NCBI RefSeq assembly: GCF_009873495.1
Contig: NZ_CP046703.1
Coordinates: 6,600,501-6,664,500 of the forward strand
Source: Nostoc sp. ATCC 53789
GTDB lineage: Bacteria; Cyanobacteriota; Cyanobacteriia; Cyanobacteriales; Nostocaceae
DNA: 64,000 bases
Direction of reading: 5' to 3'
This document shows positions 16,988-24,344 of this stretch, one piece after another. The translations under genes and the position numbers were made by a program. How positions within the stretch are numbered: position 1 is the first letter of the stretch; every line of letters starts with the position of its first letter. The notes beneath the pieces were generated by a model. That model made no database searches, was not told where the DNA came from, and was given only the letters and a program-made list of their open reading frames with translations.

Positions 16988-19900
16988 ATGCAAATTATTC
17001 AATCTTCACTAGGAAACAATATTCATCCCCTTGGGGTAATATCATCTTTATATAATTTTCAGGGAATAATATTGAGAAAAGAATCTCATTCTTTGCATTC
17101 ACGAAATAATTTTATCAGTACAATCCAAACTAAACCACCATTAGTCAAATCCTCTAAATTTTTCTTGTCTCGTCAGTATGAACCATCGATTGAACCATTA
17201 ATAGGTTGGGATAGTTGGGATGCTCAGGATATAACTAGTGATTTTAGTGAATTTCCGTTGATTGAATTTGATGCTTCTGATTCAATAGCTGCATTAGACA
17301 ATAGCAATGAATCAGTAAAAAATAGTATTCCAAAGATAATGCCAACTCCCATCGAGACAAATACGAGTAATGGCACATCTCAAGAAGTAAATATAAAAAA
17401 TAAATCTAAGCCAAAAAAAACAAATAAATCTCAGAAACCACTAGAAAAAGAACCAAAGTCAAAATCTAGAACTAAAAAAGCTATCAAATCATCTACGGCT
17501 AAAAACTTTGAGCCAATTGTTGATAAAACTAATATTCATCTTAACAAAGATAACTTATTAATATCAGATGAGTCTATGCCTATTGAGGCTAATTTGGAAA
17601 CACCAGATTTACAACTAGATATTGTGTTAGACACTACTACAAAGGATCGTAATTCTGTCAGTACTCCAACCGTAGATACTTCACCTAGCTTTCAAGATAA
17701 ATCAACTTTATTCGAGAATTTTGCTACCGATGATCTGTCAGAAAATTCTGAGCTAATATCTAGTTTTTCTAGTACAGGTTTGTCTTTAACAGAAAATACT
17801 TTAACATCGAAAGAAAATATTGAATTAGACGATGGCACAAGTGAATTAGTCAACAGTTCATCTATAGAAATTCCTTCTAAAAGGAATACAGAAAAAATAT
17901 TTATACCGGATAGTAACTTTACAGATAATGAAGAAAAACTAATACCTGAAGTCTCAGCATCAGTTAATCTGTCAGGTATGCAAGTTAGCCAAACGCAACC
18001 ACAACAAGACATTGAAAGAGATCAGGTTCCGTCTATAGTTGACAATAAAAGCAGCGTAAGTCAGACAAATTTAATCCAAGCAAAAGAGATTTTACCAACC
18101 TTAAACTCTCTATCGCAGGAAGAAGAATCACCAAATATTAATACTAAGCTTGAGGAAGTTACAGCTATTGATGAAGCAGAATTAATATCAGAAAAAAGCA
18201 CAAATAATTTTGTCACAGATAATCCTGTCTCTGAGAATTATTTAACTTTATCTTCAGCACTTACTTCATCTGAGGTTGATAATTCACATACTTTACTCCA
18301 TTCTTTGGAGAATGATGAAAATACCGTAGAGACGGATGTTACTTCGTCTAATTCTGAGTCTTCAGTTGCAAAAAATCCTATTACAGTACAACAAGAAATC
18401 GATCCTGACTTTTCACACAATGTAGAAAAAGCAACGCAAAATCTAACCCCTCAGCCCCCTTTACTAGCAGATAATGGGGAGATTTTACAGCCTTTATCCT
18501 TTCAGGATCAAGGTTTTCTAGATTCTATGAAAAGTCAGGAAATTGATTCCAGTGTTACGAGTGAGTCTCCAGATATTGTGCCTGTTCAGTTAATACCTAC
18601 CTCAGCAGTTATTGAAGACACACCTAGTTTATTCAGCAACCCTGATAGCGATGAACAGTTAGTAACTTCAGAATCACAGTCTGCGATGGTGGTTCATGTC
18701 TCAGATATCTCAGCAAATGTGACTTCACTACAACGTGATAGCAATATTCAAAATCCTGGTAGCGAGTTTACAGAAAGTCAACCCATCTTAGCAGCACCTG
18801 AAATTGCTGAAGCACCAACAATTAGCGCCACATCACCTGAGATTACTGAAACACCAACAGTTACCGCTATTTCCCCTGAAATTGATGAAGCATTGGTAGT
18901 TAGCGCCACATCGCCTGAGATTGCTGAAACACCAACAATTAGCGCCATTTCCCCTGAAATTGATGAAGCATTGGTAGTTAGCACCAATTCGCCTGAGATT
19001 ACTGAAATACCAACAATTAGCGCCATTTCCCCTGAAATTGATGAAGCATTGGTAATTAGCGCAAGTTCGCCTGAGATTACTGAAATACCAACAATTAGCG
19101 CCATTTCCCCTGAAATTGATGAAGCATTGGTAGTTAGCACCAATTCGCCTGAAATTGCTGAAACACCAATAGTTACCGCCACATCACCTGAAATTGATGA
19201 AGCATTGGTAGTTAGCGCCAGTTCGCCTGAAATTGTTCAGAAAACAAGTATTTTTAGGGAAATTATTGATAATGAAAAAACAGTAGAATCAGAAAATCCT
19301 GAAATATCAACCTTTGCTGATACCTGGGATAATCCAGATATTCTAGACAACCCAACTTCTCCACAAGATGAGGTAAGCACAGCACCTAAAGTTGAGCAAA
19401 ATGCGATCGCAGAAAATTTGCCCGCGCCTAAAGGTTATGCTACTGGTGGTCATGTTACAGACTCCCGTGTTGAAAATCGCCAGCAGATAGCACCCTCCGA
19501 TACAGTACCTGCAATGCTTACGCCTGGAGAGTTTGTGATTAATACCAGGGATGCACAGAAGAATCTACCCCTACTACATCACATCAACACGGGTGGAACA
19601 CCGCACGATATTATTCTTCCAAGTTTACAAACACCCAATCCCATAGAACCAGAAGCAACAATTTCTCCAGAGACTCCGACTAAAGTCGATTCTTTTTCAG
19701 ACACTTCATTACAGCTAAAAAGCGCTGAGACTGATTCACCTGAGATATCAAATTCTTTAATTCCTTCTTCCTTCGGGTTGAATAGTAATAAACAGAAACT
19801 TTCTATCCTCAATTATCCCCAGCTTCATACTCTTCAAAATGAAACAACAGATGTCGGTGAATCTTCACCTCAATACTCATCGCCTCCCCTGATTTTCCGA

Positions 19901-20326
19901 AAAGCAAATTCCAGCACACATACGCCTTCCCAATGGTCAGATACACCTTCTCAATGGTCAAGTGTAGAAGATTTACTAAATGGAAATAATGATGATTTTA
20001 CTAGCTTTAATTTTAATGATGGGGAATCAAACAGTCAAAATTATGAATTTTCTCATGTTTCAGAATCGCCACAAGTTTTTGCTAAACACCTTCCTTCACC
20101 GAGAGGCTTTGCTAATGGTGGAGAAGTCACTCCACCCGACATATCTAGAGAAATACAACCGATAACTGAAACCATAGAGAGTGTATCCTCATCTTCTCTA
20201 GGAGATGAAAAAGATGATACAGCTGATTTGGAAGCTCTAGCTCGTGAAATTTATCACAGATTACGACAACGGATAGAAATTGAACGAGAGCGTCATGGCG
20301 GTTACTCCGGTCGATTACCTTGGTAA
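16988..20326 (+). CDS. Long repeat-rich injection-system protein with tape-measure-like DTVPAMLTPGEF motif
   Basis: 1112 residues. The N-terminal 100 residues resemble a folded or adaptor segment. Residues about 115-165 are Lys-rich, then a long acidic, Ser/Thr-rich, probably disordered region leads to SPEI repeats (about 600-750). Two copies of an LPxPxGxAxGGxVT box occur near residues 819 and 1038. The first is followed by IAPSDTVPAMLTPGEFVIN (about 835-851), a motif known from C-terminal parts of phage tape-measure proteins. The C-terminus (IYHRLRQRIEIERERHGGY, then RLPW) matches the end of the 79-residue protein at 16201. The gene occupies the Afp6 slot between the third gp19 gene and the Cis7-like gene. 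A length-setting or tube-lumen protein is possible. It is not a normal alpha-helical tape measure, so this is tentative. Confidence 0.75.
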   Translation: MQIIQSSLGNNIHPLGVISSLYNFQGIILRKESHSLHSRNNFISTIQTKPPLVKSSKFFLSRQYEPSIEPLIGWDSWDAQDITSDFSEFPLIEFDASDSIAALDNSNESVKNSIPKIMPTPIETNTSNGTSQEVNIKNKSKPKKTNKSQKPLEKEPKSKSRTKKAIKSSTAKNFEPIVDKTNIHLNKDNLLISDESMPIEANLETPDLQLDIVLDTTTKDRNSVSTPTVDTSPSFQDKSTLFENFATDDLSENSELISSFSSTGLSLTENTLTSKENIELDDGTSELVNSSSIEIPSKRNTEKIFIPDSNFTDNEEKLIPEVSASVNLSGMQVSQTQPQQDIERDQVPSIVDNKSSVSQTNLIQAKEILPTLNSLSQEEESPNINTKLEEVTAIDEAELISEKSTNNFVTDNPVSENYLTLSSALTSSEVDNSHTLLHSLENDENTVETDVTSSNSESSVAKNPITVQQEIDPDFSHNVEKATQNLTPQPPLLADNGEILQPLSFQDQGFLDSMKSQEIDSSVTSESPDIVPVQLIPTSAVIEDTPSLFSNPDSDEQLVTSESQSAMVVHVSDISANVTSLQRDSNIQNPGSEFTESQPILAAPEIAEAPTISATSPEITETPTVTAISPEIDEALVVSATSPEIAETPTISAISPEIDEALVVSTNSPEITEIPTISAISPEIDEALVISASSPEITEIPTISAISPEIDEALVVSTNSPEIAETPIVTATSPEIDEALVVSASSPEIVQKTSIFREIIDNEKTVESENPEISTFADTWDNPDILDNPTSPQDEVSTAPKVEQNAIAENLPAPKGYATGGHVTDSRVENRQQIAPSDTVPAMLTPGEFVINTRDAQKNLPLLHHINTGGTPHDIILPSLQTPNPIEPEATISPETPTKVDSFSDTSLQLKSAETDSPEISNSLIPSSFGLNSNKQKLSILNYPQLHTLQNETTDVGESSPQYSSPPLIFRKANSSTHTPSQWSDTPSQWSSVEDLLNGNNDDFTSFNFNDGESNSQNYEFSHVSESPQVFAKHLPSPRGFANGGEVTPPDISREIQPITETIESVSSSSLGDEKDDTADLEALAREIYHRLRQRIEIERERHGGYSGRLPW
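18790..19240 (+). repeat. 78-bp tandem repeats (SPEI repeats) in the 1112-residue gene
   Basis: Units coding for SPEIDEALVVSA alternating with SPEIAETPTISAI-type segments recur with a combined period of about 78 bp. Neighbouring copies differ at few positions, which points to recent in-frame duplication. Confidence 0.85.
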
Positions 20327-20364
20327 ATTTTCATTCAATAATTAATTTTAGGAGAAATATTCAA

Positions 20365-20922
20365 ATGGCAAGTCCAGCAATTATTGTTATTCAAAAGCTT
20401 AAACCACAACTTGAGAAAGCCAAACTTGTAGCTTATAACAATGAAGCGCCAGATATTGAATTAATGTTTAATCCTACAGATATTAGTTTTGCTCGGACTG
20501 TTAAGTGGGAAAGTAAGGATGGGAATAGAGGAACCACTCTACTTCCGAAAGTAAACTTTTCTGGCGTTGAACCTTACAAATTCACCCTTAAACAGTTACT
20601 CTATGATACTTATGAAACGAAAGAGTCGGTGATGAAAAAGTACATAGATAACATTAAAAAAGGTGTAGAAACTATCAGTAAAGCAACTGATAAACGACCA
20701 CCTGTTTATATATTTACATGGGGAGATGAATATTTTTATTGTGTAATCACGAGTTTAACATACACTTTAAATATGTTTTTGAGTGATGGTACACCAGTCA
20801 GGGCACTGGTAGATATAGCCTTGCAAGAAGTAGATAAAAATAACCTGCCTGGAGGACGTAAATCTGATTCTAAAGGCAACGCTCGTGCAACAGATAAAAA
20901 GGGTCAAAAGCTGAGTAAGTAA
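20365..20922 (+). CDS. Injection-system tube-baseplate adaptor (Cis7/Afp7-like N-terminal domain, no LysM)
   Basis: 185 residues from ATG 20365, placed by an AGGAG site at 20350-20354; upstream codons back to 20320 overlap the previous gene. The pattern IELMFNPTDISFARTVKWE, KVNFSGVEPYKFTLKQLLYDTYE, PPVYIFTWGDEYFYCVITSLTYTL and ALVDIALQEV belongs to the CIS tube-protein N-terminal domain of Afp7/Pvc7 proteins, which link gp19-type tube rings to the spike hub. Many homologues end in a LysM domain; this one ends in a basic, Lys/Gly-rich tail instead. Its place between the gp19 and VgrG-like genes fits that job. Confidence 0.82.
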   Translation: MASPAIIVIQKLKPQLEKAKLVAYNNEAPDIELMFNPTDISFARTVKWESKDGNRGTTLLPKVNFSGVEPYKFTLKQLLYDTYETKESVMKKYIDNIKKGVETISKATDKRPPVYIFTWGDEYFYCVITSLTYTLNMFLSDGTPVRALVDIALQEVDKNNLPGGRKSDSKGNARATDKKGQKLSK

Positions 20923-21002
20923 AAGATATAAAGTAATAAATTAGTATTTACTTTGTCATTAAAGGCTGCTCTAAACATTTTATAAATTATCAAATAATAG
21001 TT

Positions 21003-22736
21003 ATGCCTCCTAAAAAAAGCCTTTATTTAAGCGAACCTAAAATACAGATAGATGGACAACCTGCTTCTCCTGAATTAATGAAGGATTTGTTGCAAATCAC
21101 AATAGAAGAAAGCCTTCATTTACCAGCAATGTTTACGCTAGTAATCCATAATAGCTATATTCCCACATCTGACCGACCAGAAAATAAGGCTTGGCGACAT
21201 GAGCAGTTGTTTAGAATTGGCAAAAAAGTGAAGTTGGGTTTTACTTCGAGTACTACTCTAGATAATAATTTTCAAGATGAGGTAGAAAAAATCCTAATTG
21301 AAGGCGAAATTACCGCGATGGAAGTTCACTTCAATGAAAAATCTGAAGCTGATATCATTGTTCGTGGTTATGATATTTCTCATCGTCTTCACAGAGGTCG
21401 TTATAATCGTTCTTTTTTGAATGAAACTGATAGTGATATAGTCAAAAAAATAGTTCAGGAAGTAGGTATAAGACCTGGCAATATTGATTCAACAGGCGAA
21501 GTTAATAAGTATGTTTTTCAAGAAAACCAAACTAATATGGAGTTTCTACGGGAAAGGGCAGCCCGTAACGGTTTTGAACTATTTATTACAGAGGATAAGA
21601 TCAATTTTTGTAAACCAAAAGTTCAGGAATCTCTAGCATTAGAATGGCTAGATGATATTAGTAAATTTAGTACCCGCGTCACCAGTGCTGAACAGGTGAG
21701 TTCTGTGGAAGTACGTGCCTGGGACTATACTCAGAAAAAATTGATTAGCCAAACAGCTAACAAAGAAAAGCAAGTAACCGAGACAGGTAATCAGCTAGGA
21801 AGTAGTACCAGTACTGCATTTTCTAATCTTAAGTCTCCCAAAATGATTGTTGTAGATAAGCCTGTCGCCAGTCAAAAGCAAGCAAAAGCTATGGCTCAGG
21901 CTTTATGTGATGAATTGGGAGGAGAATTTGTTTATGCAGATGCTAAAGCAGCAGGGAATCCTGAGATTCGTCCTGGACGAGTTGTTAAGCTTCAGGGTAT
22001 GGGCGATCGCTATAGTGGTAAGTATTATGTTACAGAAACCCGCCATTTCTTTAATCAGCGCGTTTATGAAACTGAGTTCAGCGTGCGGGGACTACGTTCT
22101 GGTAACTTATTCACAACCCTATCTCCAGAAAAACGTCTACAGCCATCTGAGACTTTATTAGTGGGAATTGTGACTGATAATAAAGACCCAGAGAAAATGG
22201 GCAGAGTGAAGGTCAAGTTTCCCACTCTCACAGAAGACCATACAAGTGACTGGGCGAGAGTTGTAGCTGTGGGAGCAGGCCCAAACAGAGGTTTTGACTG
22301 TTTACCAGAGGTAAACGATGAAGTTTTGGTAGGTTTTGAACATGGCGATATCCATCGTCCCTATGTCATTGGCGGGGTATGGAACGGGAAAGATGCACCA
22401 CCGGAAAAGGTGAGTGATTCGGTTACAGGTGGTGTCAGATTACGCACAATTAAAACTCGTGTTGGTCATGTTCTACAGTTTGTTGAAGAGGATAAAGGAA
22501 GTAGTAAAAAAGGTATTCGCGTAGAAACCACAGGCGGTCACAAAATATATCTCAATGATAGCGATCGCTGCATAGAGATTGAAACCACAGGTGGTCATAA
22601 AATCAAAATGGACGATATGGGTAAATCTGTTTCAGTGAAATCAACAGGTAATATGTCATTAGATGCTGCTGGAAATATAGACATTACAGCCAACGGCGTG
22701 ATTACAGTTAAAGGTGCGATGATTCGCCTTAATTAA
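21003..22736 (+). CDS. Injection-system central spike hub (Cis8/Afp8, VgrG-like gp27-gp5 fusion)
   Basis: 577 residues. The N-terminal about 370 residues are the gp27/phage late control D-like hub (SEADIIVRGYDISHRLHRG, NQTNMEFLRERAARNGFELF). Residues about 380-470 form the gp5 OB fold (LVGIVTDNKDPEKMGRVKV, DWARVVAVGAG, NDEVLVGFEHGDIHRPYVIG). The C-terminus is a short beta-prism needle with two TTGGHKI repeats and VSVKSTGNMSLDAAG. No lysozyme or effector extension is present. This trimer would carry the PAAR tip made by the next gene. Confidence 0.93.
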   Translation: MPPKKSLYLSEPKIQIDGQPASPELMKDLLQITIEESLHLPAMFTLVIHNSYIPTSDRPENKAWRHEQLFRIGKKVKLGFTSSTTLDNNFQDEVEKILIEGEITAMEVHFNEKSEADIIVRGYDISHRLHRGRYNRSFLNETDSDIVKKIVQEVGIRPGNIDSTGEVNKYVFQENQTNMEFLRERAARNGFELFITEDKINFCKPKVQESLALEWLDDISKFSTRVTSAEQVSSVEVRAWDYTQKKLISQTANKEKQVTETGNQLGSSTSTAFSNLKSPKMIVVDKPVASQKQAKAMAQALCDELGGEFVYADAKAAGNPEIRPGRVVKLQGMGDRYSGKYYVTETRHFFNQRVYETEFSVRGLRSGNLFTTLSPEKRLQPSETLLVGIVTDNKDPEKMGRVKVKFPTLTEDHTSDWARVVAVGAGPNRGFDCLPEVNDEVLVGFEHGDIHRPYVIGGVWNGKDAPPEKVSDSVTGGVRLRTIKTRVGHVLQFVEEDKGSSKKGIRVETTGGHKIYLNDSDRCIEIETTGGHKIKMDDMGKSVSVKSTGNMSLDAAGNIDITANGVITVKGAMIRLN

Positions 22737-22751
22737 TTTTCTATGTTTTTT

Positions 22752-22822
22752 CTCAGCGCTCTCTGTGCCTCTGTGGTTTAAAAGTAATTTATCTAACCAC
22801 AGAGACGCAGAGAACACAGAGG
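22752..22822. repeat. Inverted repeat of the CTCTGTGCCTCTGTGGTT dispersed family
   Basis: An arm at 22752-22777 ending CTCTGTGCCTCTGTGGTT is answered by AACCACAGAGACGCAGAGAA at 22795-22814, giving a long imperfect stem inside the spike-PAAR gap. Related copies lie near 24200, 36745 and 50300-50480. It is probably a non-coding dispersed element that will form a hairpin in the operon mRNA. Confidence 0.7.
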
Positions 22823-22854
22823 TAAGAGATTAAAGACACTATTAGGAGGTTGTG

Positions 22855-23352
22855 ATGGGTAAACCGGCAGCAAGAATTACTGATAATGTGGCGCACCCTT
22901 TACCCCCAGTCTTAACAGGGGGGCCGGGTAGTCCCAATGTATTGATTGGATCTTTACCTGCGTGGCGGGGTGTGCTTGCAGCAGCAGTACCAGCTTTACA
23001 ATCCGCCAAACAAATTTCTGATACGGCTATCCAAGTGGCTGAGGCTGCTACCCTAGCGGCGGCAGGTACACCAGGGGCACCTGCTGCTTTAGCCGCCGAA
23101 CAAACTACAAAGGCAACATCAGCAGCTACTATGGGTAGTGCGATCGCAGCAGCAGCAGCAGGAGCTGATATTCATAATTGCGCCACACCTTTACCCTTAC
23201 CTCCTCACGGCCCTGGGGTTGTGATTGACGGTAGTCAGACTGTGCTGATTAACAATCTACCCGCCTCTCGGATGGGTGACACTGTTTTAGAAGCATTAGG
23301 GCCGCCGAATAAAATTATCAAAGGTGATTTTACCGTTTTGATTGGCGGCTGA
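22855..23352 (+). CDS. PAAR-like spike tip protein (Cis10)
   Basis: 165 residues from ATG 22855, 4 nt after a strong AGGAGGT (22844-22850); a GTG at 22852 is too close to be preferred. PAAR-family features include GKPAARITDNVAHPLPPVL at the start, GSPNVLIGSLPAWRG, a central Ala-rich segment (about 40-95) that could be helical or a flexible insertion, and TPLPLPPHGPGVVIDGSQTV with LINNLPASRMGDTV near the end. PAAR proteins sharpen the VgrG spike. The Ala-rich middle interrupting the two halves is typical of DUF4150-like members. It sits directly after the spike gene, as expected. Confidence 0.9.
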   Translation: MGKPAARITDNVAHPLPPVLTGGPGSPNVLIGSLPAWRGVLAAAVPALQSAKQISDTAIQVAEAATLAAAGTPGAPAALAAEQTTKATSAATMGSAIAAAAAGADIHNCATPLPLPPHGPGVVIDGSQTVLINNLPASRMGDTVLEALGPPNKIIKGDFTVLIGG

Positions 23353-23700
23353 TTGGAGAGGCAGGGGGAGAATGATTTGTAATTGTAATTTGCCATAAAT
23401 TAAGATTCATAGATGAGTCTTTTTTACTCATGGACGAGTCTTTGAACTCCTTTAATGAGTCTTTGAACTCCTTTAATGAGGCTCAGAACTCCATTAATGA
23501 GTCTTTGAACTCCGTTAATGAGTCTTTGAACTCCATTAATGAGACTTTTTTACTCGCGGACGCAGCATAGATTCAAACTCCATTCCCCATTCCCCATTCC
23601 CCATTCCCCATTCCCCTATCTCCTCAACCTCGACCTTTGGCGAATAGGCTTAAACCTTCTGTGTCGATATCTTTGAAGATATCCATGTACAACTGTCTAA
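23353..23700. other. Gap between PAAR-like and gp25 genes, filled with repeats
   Basis: The gap is 348 bp. It contains the 21-bp array (23436-23545), about five CCCCATT heptamers (about 23580-23625), and a palindrome GATATCTTTGAAGATATC at about 23666-23683. One short open frame through the 21-bp array (23430-23570, 46 codons) is discussed as a finding and not annotated as a gene. Confidence 0.7.
23436..23545 (+). repeat. 21-bp tandem array GAGTCTTTGAACTCCWTTAAT
   Basis: Five units of 21 bp plus a partial sixth, the third unit divergent (GAGGCTCAGAACTCCATTAAT). Partial copies occur at about 4696-4740, so the element is dispersed. Being a multiple of three without stops, it reads through as ESLNSFN-type heptads in one frame. 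Confidence 0.88.
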
Positions 23701-24123
23701 GTGCCAGATATGGTTTACGGTCGTGAACGAGCCTATTTGGGAACAGGTTGGGCTTATCCACTGCATTTAAGTGTGCAAGGCGGGATACAACTTAGCCGTG
23801 AAGATCAAAAAGTTAAAGAATCTATTTGGATTATTCTCCGCACCGGAGTAGGTGAGCGGGTTTATCGACCTACCTTTGGTTCGCGCTTGTCTGAACTGGC
23901 GTTTGCACCTTTAAGTAGCGATACCCTACTGCGAATCCGTCTTTATGTCTTGGAAGCTTTAGAAGTTTGGGAACCACGCATTACTATCGATGAAGTTGTC
24001 ACCGATCCTGACCCTGTGCGTGGCAGAGTGGACATCATTATCAATTATCGACTCAAAGACGGCCCCGATATTTATAGTTTTGTTTATCCTTATTATTTGG
24101 TTTCAGCTGGGGAGGAATCGTGA
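23701..24123 (+). CDS. Baseplate wedge protein, gp25 family (Cis9/Afp9)
   Basis: 140 residues from GTG 23701, with ATG 23710 an equally possible start. The gp25/lysozyme-like fold is recognisable: GTGWAYPLHLSVQGGIQLS, then KVKESIWIILRTGVGERVYRPTFGSRLSEL, the conserved gp25 patch with the EPR-like WEPRITI later. It forms the inner wedge that holds the sheath starter ring. It follows the PAAR gene after a repeat-filled gap and precedes the gp6-like gene, the canonical order in CIS clusters. Confidence 0.92.
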   Translation: MPDMVYGRERAYLGTGWAYPLHLSVQGGIQLSREDQKVKESIWIILRTGVGERVYRPTFGSRLSELAFAPLSSDTLLRIRLYVLEALEVWEPRITIDEVVTDPDPVRGRVDIIINYRLKDGPDIYSFVYPYYLVSAGEES

Positions 24124-24344
24124 TCCGAATTAAAAATTGAAAATTAAAAATTAAAAATTAATACGACTTACGCAAAATATCTCTCAAACTCTGATTTCTC
24201 TGTGCCCTCTGTGCCTCTGCGGTAGCCTGCGGCAAGCCGAAGCGTCTACGTTATTCCGTAATTTATGCGTAAGTCCTAATTAAAAAAGCTGAATTTTCTC
24301 TGGGTTTCTAGGCTTGTATCTGTCACATTCTTTTTAAAATTGGT
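24124..24344. other. Gap between gp25 and baseplate J genes
   Basis: The gap is 221 bp without a gene. It holds an AAAATT/AAAATTA simple repeat at about 24130-24160, a copy of the CTCTGTGCCTCTGCGG dispersed element near 24200-24225, and a GCGGTAGCCTGCGGCAAGCCGAAGC-like stretch common in Nostoc intergenic DNA. No promoter is evident, and the operon may read through. Confidence 0.55.

Noticed and set aside
18778..19182. Minus-strand open frame within the 1112-residue gene
   Set aside because: It mirrors the 78-bp repeats on the opposite strand and has repeat-derived composition only.
23436..23545. Possible CRISPR array
   Set aside because: Repeats are contiguous 21-bp units without spacers, and no cas genes are seen. 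The 66-bp and 78-bp arrays are in-frame protein repeats.
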